The notes under the pieces were generated by a model. It ran no database searches and was not told the DNA's origin. It saw nothing but the letters and a program-made list of their open reading frames with translations. From Planctomycetota bacterium (GTDB lineage: Bacteria > Planctomycetota > Planctomycetia > Pirellulales > Pirellulaceae): a stretch of DNA of 60,333 nt. Where the stretch lies: NCBI GenBank assembly GCA_963204965.1, contig CAUJKA010000463.1, positions 1 to 60,333 on the forward strand, in the 5' to 3' direction. Positions 18,570 through 24,672 of this stretch are shown here, piece after piece (position 1 is the stretch's first letter; each line of letters starts with the position of its first letter). Made by a program: the position numbers and the translations under genes.

Positions 18570-19769
18570 TTACCTAGGTGGTTGAAATCGGACGAACTGC
18601 TGACCATCGAACCTGTATGCTCCAGATTCATGAGTTCCTAACCAAAGCTGCCCGTCTCTGTCCTTGTGCATTGAAAAGAGCTTAATTTGCTTGGAGCCAA
18701 CCAGGGTGGGATAGTGCTTCATCTGGACACCGTCGTAGCACCAAACTCCATATCCGTAGGTTGCCATCCACAGCTTGCCAGAACTGTCTTCAACGATGTC
18801 CATGAAGTAGATGTGGTCCTTTCCATCCGGCGCCACAAAAGGATGGACTCCAATCGCTCGCGTGTAGGGAACCTTTTCATTGCTCTCTGCGGTCAGATTG
18901 GCAGCATCCAGACTCGCACCGTCGACTCGATAGCGATATCGAGTGTTGCAAATCCAAAAGTCACCCTTCTTGTCTTCCAGGATCGAACGAATTCCGAAAG
19001 AGCCTCCCTCGGGTATGTCTGTGAGATGCGATTCGTAAATCCATTTCAACTCCTTACCGTCAAAACGGCAAAGTCCTGCACCTGCTGTTCCAAACCAAAT
19101 CCTTCCCTTCGAGTCTTTGTAGATCTTGTAAACGTCGTTGGGATTCCAGATGGCGTTGGGGAATTTGTCGCGAGGGAACTTTGCTGCAATTTCTTGACCA
19201 ATCTTGGTTGGAGGCAGCAAGAGCGGCGACAGCGTCTTTCCATCGAATCGAAAGACCTCGCCAGAATCCTGCTGGCCAGGAAACCATAGGTCGTCCGGTT
19301 CAAGCTTCCACGTATTGGGGAAAACGCCAAGGCGCTTCGCTACGGGTAGAGTTGTAAAGGTTTGACCATCGAACTTGGAAACCCCTTTGTTCGTCGTGAA
19401 ATAGATCGCTCCAGATCTATCTTCTTGAATTCCAACGATTCGATTGCCGGCCAGTCCATCTTCCGTCGAGTAACGAACGATACTTTTCTTGTCATAGCGA
19501 TACGCCCCCTGCGAATCGCTACCGAACCAATACGATCCATCCTTTGCGTGGTAGACACGCATGATCGCCTTGTCGAGTTCCTGAACGGTTTGGCCAGGAG
19601 TTGATTTTGCCGAACTCTGTACCAAGCCATCCTGCTCGACCAGCGGTTCGACATTGATTGCCGAAGCCGACACAATTTGGCACTTTAGCGCCAAACTGGG
19701 GCAAATGCCCCAGTAGCCAGCTACTAGGAGAGCAGTTTTCTTTAGCGAACCGAACACACCAATCTCCAC
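18570..19769 (-). CDS. two-component-regulator-type beta-propeller protein (Reg_prop), secreted
   Basis: The 399-residue protein begins with a hydrophobic leader (TALLVAGYWGICPSLA) and then has at least six propeller blades of the type D-x-x-G-x-[IL]-[WY]-F-[GA]-T...G-[VA]-x-[RK]-[FY]-D-G, for example DGSYWFGSDSQGAYRYD, SGAIYFTTNKGVSKFDGQ and KGRIWFGTAGAGLCRFDG. These are Reg_prop repeats known from periplasmic sensor domains of hybrid two-component systems. Here no kinase domain follows, so this is a stand-alone propeller. The split histidine kinase lies 337 bases away on the opposite strand, which may be coincidence. Confidence 0.85.
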   Translation of the reverse strand: MEIGVFGSLKKTALLVAGYWGICPSLALKCQIVSASAINVEPLVEQDGLVQSSAKSTPGQTVQELDKAIMRVYHAKDGSYWFGSDSQGAYRYDKKSIVRYSTEDGLAGNRIVGIQEDRSGAIYFTTNKGVSKFDGQTFTTLPVAKRLGVFPNTWKLEPDDLWFPGQQDSGEVFRFDGKTLSPLLLPPTKIGQEIAAKFPRDKFPNAIWNPNDVYKIYKDSKGRIWFGTAGAGLCRFDGKELKWIYESHLTDIPEGGSFGIRSILEDKKGDFWICNTRYRYRVDGASLDAANLTAESNEKVPYTRAIGVHPFVAPDGKDHIYFMDIVEDSSGKLWMATYGYGVWCYDGVQMKHYPTLVGSKQIKLFSMHKDRDGQLWLGTHESGAYRFDGQQFVRFQPPR

Positions 19770-20106
19770 TTCTACTACTTCAGTGAACGCGACAAAGCTT
19801 CAGTACAACACTAGTGACTACGGTGGTCAACAACAAACTGTTCAGGTTTCGGTGTCAACGGTTACACAGCAGTTACATCAACGGTTTCTGCCAGGCCCTA
19901 ACGGACAAAGAAGCAAGTAGGAGGATTGGGCCTCGAGACTGGTTAGCCACTTTGCGTCGTCTGCAGTTCCATAAGGGCGGTGATGATTTTCCTAAAAGGG
20001 CCACTAGAATGCTGAGGCAATACGCTCGACAAATTCCACTTGCAACGCCGACTGAGGGGCGCCAAGCAGTGCCACTTCGTGTTTTGACAATCTAAGAGAA
20101 GTCCTA
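19770..20106. other. 337-base region between divergent propeller and kinase genes
   Basis: An open frame (19814-20095, +) lacks protein-like composition and I do not call it. The stretch probably holds both upstream regions. AAGAGAAG at 20094-20101 is the ribosome binding site for the kinase gene. Confidence 0.45.
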
Positions 20107-20934
20107 ATGGGAAAGCTCACTGAGCAATCGTCGAAAGAGAGTGAAGAGCGTCTTCGAGAACTAGCCGATGCAATACCACAAATCGTATGGATTGCTGCCC
20201 CCGATGGCGGTTTGACCTACTTGAATGTCAAGGCCACCGAGTACACGGGAATCGGTATCGATCAGTTAACCGGATGGTCGTGGGATCGCGTCATACACCC
20301 CGACGATTTGCCGCAAACGATCAAGCTTTGGACCACGACGCTGAGCGATGGAGTTCCACGAGACATTGAGTTTCGAATTCTAGGTCTGGATGGAATCTAC
20401 CGCTGGCATATCACTCGCCAAGTTCCAGTCCGTGGCGCGAGCGGTGCTATTCGTTCCTGGTATGGCACCTGCACGGATATCGAGGATCTCAAGCGTGCCG
20501 CAGAGGCGATTCGTGAAAGCGATTCGAGAATTCGGAAGCTCAACGATTTCCGCGAGACGATAATTCGAACGGCCGCAGAAGGCATCTGCGTTTGTTACGA
20601 AATTCCCGAGTTTCCATTCAACGAGTTTTCGGTATGGAACGAGCAGATGACCGAGCTGACCGGCTACACGATGGAAGAGATCAATCGCTTGGGATGGTAT
20701 CAATCTCTCTACCCTGACGCCGAAATCCAACAAGCCGCTCAACAGCGAATGGCTCGTATGCGATTGGGTGAAGATTTGCGAGCTGAAGAGTGGGAGATCT
20801 GTCGCAAAGATGGTACTCGACGAGTTGTTGCTATTTCGACATCACGATTGGAAATCGAGGATGGCAAGCCCTGCGTCTTCGCCGCTCCGAAGAACGATTT
20901 TCCAAGTTGTTCTACGCTAGCCCATTCTCCATAA
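20107..20934 (+). CDS. N-terminal part of a split PAS hybrid histidine kinase
   Basis: The 275-residue product has no membrane segment. PAS1 covers about 13-130 (LADAIPQIVWIAAPDGGLTYLN ... WYGTCTDIEDLK) and PAS2 about 140-265 (NDFRETIIRTAAEGICVCYE ... CRKDGTRRVVAISTSRLEIEDGKPCVF). After VF the frame runs into 16 unrelated residues and stops at 20932-20934. In the other frame the sequence from about 20873 reads LRLRRSEERFSKLF, the usual start of the next PAS domain. The D-I-T-x-R-K-x-x-E linker expected between them is missing, so an out-of-frame deletion is the simplest explanation. The stop overlaps ATG 20934 (TAATG), so reinitiation is possible. Confidence 0.85.
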   Translation: MGKLTEQSSKESEERLRELADAIPQIVWIAAPDGGLTYLNVKATEYTGIGIDQLTGWSWDRVIHPDDLPQTIKLWTTTLSDGVPRDIEFRILGLDGIYRWHITRQVPVRGASGAIRSWYGTCTDIEDLKRAAEAIRESDSRIRKLNDFRETIIRTAAEGICVCYEIPEFPFNEFSVWNEQMTELTGYTMEEINRLGWYQSLYPDAEIQQAAQQRMARMRLGEDLRAEEWEICRKDGTRRVVAISTSRLEIEDGKPCVFAAPKNDFPSCSTLAHSP

Positions 20935-22790
20935 TGGTTGCCTCCTATCCCGAAGGCAAAATCCTCGATGCCAACGATGCCTTTCTCCGTCTGTTCGAAT
21001 TTGAACGCTCTGAAGCGATTGGTAAGACAACTGGCGAACTCAAAATTTGGGCAGACCCAGAGGATCGCTTGGAGATGTTGTCGCAACTTTCCGCCTCAGA
21101 ATCTGCTCGCAATATGGAGATTCTATTTCGTACAAAGTCTGGACAGTATCGTACGTTGCTCATGTCTGTCGAGATTATTCGCATCGAAAACGAGCAGTTT
21201 TCCCTTGCGATGTCGATCGATATTACACAACGCAAAGAAGCGGAATTGGTTAAGCAACAATCTCTTTCGCGACTTCAGGCTACTCTGGAATCGACAGCCG
21301 ACGGAATCTTGGTCGTTGATTTGCAGGGCCGGATCATCGACTTCAATCAACAGTTCGCTGAGGTGTGGAAGCTTCCGGCAGATCTAATCGCACAGGGGCG
21401 CAAAGTAGACCTCATCGCGGCCTTCAACGATTCTCAAGCTATCGCTGAAATGTTGGGGCAGTTGAAAGATCCCGACGTTTTTGTGAAGCGAGTTAGCGAG
21501 ATTTACACCACTCCACATGCATCCAGTTTTGATGTACTGGAGTTCAAGGATGGTCGAATCGTCGAGCGCTACTCGCAGCCTCAGCGAATTGATGGCGTAC
21601 CAGTCGGGCGAGTTTGGAGCTTTCGCGATGTCTCTGAACGAAAGCAACTGGAAGAGCAATTGAGACAGTCTCAAAAAATGGAAGCCATTGGGCAACTTGC
21701 AGGAGGCATCGCTCACGATTTCAACAATCTGCTAACTGTGATTAACGGATACTGTGACTTGCTGCTTGAAAACAGTATGGACGGTTGGCAAGACTCAGTG
21801 CAGGAAATACGTGAAGCGGGGCGCCGTGCTGGTCAATTGACCGAACAACTACTGACATTCAGCCGTCGATCTCGATTTCAATCTCAAGTCGTCAACCTCA
21901 ATAAGGTCATCGCTGGTTCAGAAAAGTTGCTGCGACGACTTATTGGCGAACAGATAACTTTGCGCGTAGATCTTGATCCGCAAGTTGGTTCTATCAAGGC
22001 GGACACCAATCAGCTTGAACAAGTGCTGATGAATTTGGCCGTCAATGCTCGAGATGCGATGCCCAATGGTGGAAGCTTGAATATTTCAACCAGTGTTGCC
22101 ACGTTGGCGCGGCCCAAGAGTGACGTTAGCGAAGCAGGTACCGTTCTCTATGCCCAGTTGCAAGTAACTGATACAGGCTTTGGCATCCCCAAGGAGAATT
22201 TAGACCGTATCTTCGAGCCGTTCTTTACGTCGAAAGAGATCGGCAAAGGTTCGGGGCTGGGGCTTTCGGTCGTGCATGGAATTATGGAGCAGCACAATGG
22301 GTTAATTCGCGTCAGTAGCCAGCCGGGTGAAGGAGCGACCTTTACGCTACTTTTTCCGCAAGTCGAGCATACTCAGCCCATCCAGCATTGCGATGAACTT
22401 TCGAATAGCTGTAAAGGCTCCGAAACAATCCTACTAGTTGAGGACGAACAGTCTGTACGGACCATGGTTCGGCGGATGTTGGAATCTAACGGCTACCGCG
22501 TGCTTGATGCTGAGAACGGTCGCAAGGCGATGCAACTGATGAAAGAGATTTGTGAACCAATTCACCTTTTGGTAACAGACGTTGTCATGCCAGAAATTGG
22601 AGGTAGCCAATTGGCCGAATCAATGCGAGTAAATCAGCCCGATTTGCGCGTATTGTACATTAGCGGCTACCATACGGATTCCAAAGTCGAGACCTTCTCA
22701 CCCAAGGCAAGCGAATTTCTTTTGAGGAAGCCATTTACTACTCAGCAACTTGTCAGTGCGGTTCGACAACAAATTGACTCAAGGCCTTAA
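20790..22790 (+). CDS. C-terminal part of the split hybrid histidine kinase (PAS-PAS-HisKA-HATPase-REC)
   Basis: Meaningful sequence begins near 20873, not at the GTG 20790. Order: PAS3 (SEERFSKLFYASPFSIMVA), PAS4 (LQATLESTADGILVVDLQG), HisKA with phospho-accepting His309 in GGIAHDFNNLL, HATPase with NLAVNARDAMPNGG, DTGFGIP and GSGLGLS, then a receiver domain with Asp597 in LLVTDVVMPEIGG and late Lys in LLRKPF. All catalytic residues of kinase and receiver are intact. Real translation could begin at ATG 20934, which overlaps the stop of the upstream part and is in frame, giving a protein lacking the first strand of PAS3. It may be a functional split protein, a pseudogene or an assembly error. 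Confidence 0.88.
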   Translation: MGDLSQRWYSTSCCYFDITIGNRGWQALRLRRSEERFSKLFYASPFSIMVASYPEGKILDANDAFLRLFEFERSEAIGKTTGELKIWADPEDRLEMLSQLSASESARNMEILFRTKSGQYRTLLMSVEIIRIENEQFSLAMSIDITQRKEAELVKQQSLSRLQATLESTADGILVVDLQGRIIDFNQQFAEVWKLPADLIAQGRKVDLIAAFNDSQAIAEMLGQLKDPDVFVKRVSEIYTTPHASSFDVLEFKDGRIVERYSQPQRIDGVPVGRVWSFRDVSERKQLEEQLRQSQKMEAIGQLAGGIAHDFNNLLTVINGYCDLLLENSMDGWQDSVQEIREAGRRAGQLTEQLLTFSRRSRFQSQVVNLNKVIAGSEKLLRRLIGEQITLRVDLDPQVGSIKADTNQLEQVLMNLAVNARDAMPNGGSLNISTSVATLARPKSDVSEAGTVLYAQLQVTDTGFGIPKENLDRIFEPFFTSKEIGKGSGLGLSVVHGIMEQHNGLIRVSSQPGEGATFTLLFPQVEHTQPIQHCDELSNSCKGSETILLVEDEQSVRTMVRRMLESNGYRVLDAENGRKAMQLMKEICEPIHLLVTDVVMPEIGGSQLAESMRVNQPDLRVLYISGYHTDSKVETFSPKASEFLLRKPFTTQQLVSAVRQQIDSRP

Positions 22791-22805
22791 AGAAGCTGGC
22801 GACTA

Positions 22806-22889
22806 TCACTTCTTATTCTTGGCGAACATAAACGCCGTAAACAGGGAGATTGCAACGGCAAGTAGTGATATCCAGAGTGCTGCGCTCAT
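22806..22889 (-). CDS. 27-residue single-pass membrane microprotein
   Basis: ATG at 22889 opens a frame of 27 residues: a short start, one membrane segment (LWISLLAVAISLFTAFMF) and a basic end AKNKK, ending at 22806. The composition is that of a typical small inner-membrane protein. The frame remains open upstream to 23030, but that extension is Arg-rich and unconvincing. It is convergent with the histidine kinase gene, 15 bases away. Confidence 0.4.
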   Translation of the reverse strand: MSAALWISLLAVAISLFTAFMFAKNKK

Positions 22890-23151
22890 CGAAACTCGTA
22901 TTCTTGGTTGATCCTTTACACGCCCAATGGGGTAAAGGCGAGCCGGACGGAGTGTCCTGCTGGTTGGCAAATTGATTACGTGCCTATTTGAGTAGATGTT
23001 GAGCCATTTACAAGCCCGCTTGCTTGTCAAAGCTCGGATCTAGGCGGTTTCGCCAGGGCAAGACTTGTTTTCAAAACGGGCGTGAGGCGCCGCCGGCCGT
23101 AGCCCGCGACGCATTTGGAAGACAGTCTGAAGATAGTCGGAGTGAACCAAT

Positions 23152-23676
23152 TTACTCTACAGGAATCTTAAGACCTAGAGCTCCGATGGGACCTTTCACA
23201 CCTTCGTAGTTCGAATGGCAGAGCGTGCATTTCTGCATGACTACGGGTATCGCAGTAGCTGAGAGCAAGTAACGTTGGTTCTTCTCGGTCACGATCTCTT
23301 CGTAAATTGTCTTGCCATCCAAGAGAGCTTTGACGGCCTTTTTCTCGAATTCAGTCTTGGGATCATTGTCGCTGTCGTAGGCATTGCCGGTTGCGTCGAG
23401 CAATCGGACTTCGTGAAAGCCATTGTCCTTCATCGACTTAAAGAGTGCCTGAAACGCGTCACCCGCAGCCAAGGACTCTTTGCCCGTTACGTAGTTTTCA
23501 GTAATGAGCACGATAGCAGTTTTGTAGAGCGTATCGAGCATCTTAGCCTGTTTCTTGGCGCGATCCACTGCCGGATCGGACTTCACGGAGTTCGCCTTAT
23601 CCTGAGCCCGAAGTGTCAAGAGCGATGCAGTACAGAGGACACAGAGACCAACTGCAATTACAGCAATTTTCTTCAC
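23152..23676 (-). CDS. DUF3365 (Tll0287-like) c-type haem protein
   Basis: The start is GTG at 23676, since AAGGAGA lies 7 bases before it; a longer frame to 23760 is not needed. The 174-residue protein has a signal peptide (KKIAVIAVGLCVLCTASLLTLRAQ), a helical body with R-L-L-D-A-T-G-N-A-Y and D-N-D-P-K-x-E-F-E, and a haem site C-T-L-C-H near residue 150 followed by G-A-L. This order matches the DUF3365 / Tll0287 fold, a PAS-like haem-binding domain in the periplasm linked to redox or light sensing. The Rrf2 gene is divergent 388 bases away. Confidence 0.85.
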   Translation of the reverse strand: MKKIAVIAVGLCVLCTASLLTLRAQDKANSVKSDPAVDRAKKQAKMLDTLYKTAIVLITENYVTGKESLAAGDAFQALFKSMKDNGFHEVRLLDATGNAYDSDNDPKTEFEKKAVKALLDGKTIYEEIVTEKNQRYLLSATAIPVVMQKCTLCHSNYEGVKGPIGALGLKIPVE

Positions 23677-24063
23677 GGTAGGTTCTCCTTGGAGAATTGA
23701 AGTAGGGGGTGAGTAGCCGCGTTGTCGGCGCTGTGCCATCGTTCCGATCGAAGAGCTCAAAAAACAAGAGCCGAAGTCCGTGGCTTGATTGGGGCGGTCA
23801 GATTACCGCATTTTGCTCGGCAATGCAAGAATAAAAGAACTTCATTTCGTTAATTGGTTAACTTGATCTGATATCAAGGCACCCTTACGGTGATCGATTG
23901 TGCCTACGAACATTAAGAATCTGTTGCGATAGTTGGAACGGGCTTACTACAATAGATGCTTCGAATTCACGGGCGGGACGCCTGGGTGACGGTGCGCGGC
24001 CATCCCGCCCGCATTTGCATTATTGCCCGCCGGAACAGCGATTGTTCAAGGAAAACCATAATA
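23677..24063. other. divergent upstream region of the haem protein and Rrf2 genes
   Basis: This 387-base gap contains the GC-rich palindrome at 23969-24018, described separately, and an AT-richer part at 23800-23900. No gene is seen. An Rrf2 operator may lie here but I cannot point to one. Confidence 0.45.
23969..24018. repeat. GC-rich palindromic repeat, copy 1
   Basis: CGGGCGGGACGCC ... GGTGCGCGGCCATCCCGCCCG forms an imperfect palindrome of about 50 bases. It matches about four in five bases of the reverse strand at 25449-25500, so the two are members of one dispersed family (REP-like). It ends 46 bases before the Rrf2 start. Confidence 0.75.
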
Positions 24064-24477
24064 ATGAGCCCGTACGGAAAGGTTGCACAAGCGGCGATAT
24101 GCGCTACTAGCCTTCTTGCACAGCATTACAGTGCTAAGACGCCTCAGCGGTTCAATTCAGCTGAAATTGCCAAAACGAGAAAGCTCTCGCAGGCAATCGT
24201 AGCCAAAGTTCTGACAGTGCTGTCGCAGACGGGTGTCGTCATTGGAGCTCCAGGACCAGGCGGTGGATATACTCTGGCAAGGCCTCCAGAGAAAATCACG
24301 CTGCTGGATATCGTCTCGCCATTTGATCGCTTGGAACCAAGCGTGAATTGCCCCTATGGTGAAGGTTGGTGCGGTACCGGGCCACACTGCCCACTCCACC
24401 ATCAACTCGACAAGATTCGCGTCGATGTCACTAAGTTCTTGAAGACAACAACGCTGAAGGGCTTTCAGGATAAGTAG
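24064..24477 (+). CDS. Rrf2-family transcriptional regulator with Fe-S ligand cysteines
   Basis: ATG at 24064 after AAGGAAAA gives 137 residues; an earlier frame start at 23956 runs through a repeat and is rejected. The protein has the Rrf2 winged helix (YGKVAQAAICATSLLAQHY ... FNSAEIAKTRKLSQAIVAKVLTVLSQTGVVIGAPGPGGGYTLARPPEKITLLDIV). Three Cys at 96, 103 and 109 (C-x6-C-x5-C) match the cluster ligands of IscR and NsrR. It should sense Fe-S cluster state, nitric oxide or redox; its neighbour, a haem protein, is a likely target. The stop lies inside the start of the heptanucleotide array at 24471. Confidence 0.93.
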   Translation: MSPYGKVAQAAICATSLLAQHYSAKTPQRFNSAEIAKTRKLSQAIVAKVLTVLSQTGVVIGAPGPGGGYTLARPPEKITLLDIVSPFDRLEPSVNCPYGEGWCGTGPHCPLHHQLDKIRVDVTKFLKTTTLKGFQDK

Positions 24478-24660
24478 TAAGTAGTAAGTAGTAAGAAAGC
24501 AGTTAGCAGTTAGCAGTTAGCAGTTAGCAGTTAGCAGTTAGCAGTTAGCAGTTAGCAGTTAGCAGTTAGCAGTTAGCAGTTAGCAGTATTCAGTATTCAG
24601 TATTCAGTATTCAGTATGTAGTATGTAGTATGTAGTATGTAGTATGTAGTATGTAGTCTC
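24471..24660. repeat. heptanucleotide tandem array with four successive unit types
   Basis: All units are 7 bases. TAAGTAG occurs three times at 24471-24491, AGTTAGC exactly twelve times at 24501-24584, AGTATTC four times at 24585-24612 and AGTATGT six times at 24613-24654. Neighbouring unit types share the core AGT. The first TAAGTAG contains the last sense codon and stop of the Rrf2 gene. Such arrays resemble the short tandemly repeated repetitive (STRR) heptamers described in cyanobacteria. Length variation by slippage is expected. Confidence 0.97.
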
Positions 24661-24672
24661 AAGTCTGCTCAG

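Noticed and set aside
19814..20095. Open reading frame of 93 codons upstream of the kinase
   Set aside because: Arg/Gln-rich product with no motif and no ribosome binding site; it ends just before the kinase ribosome binding site, as upstream DNA would.
24471..24660. CRISPR-like array
   Set aside because: Units are contiguous 7-base repeats with no spacers, so this is a simple tandem array.
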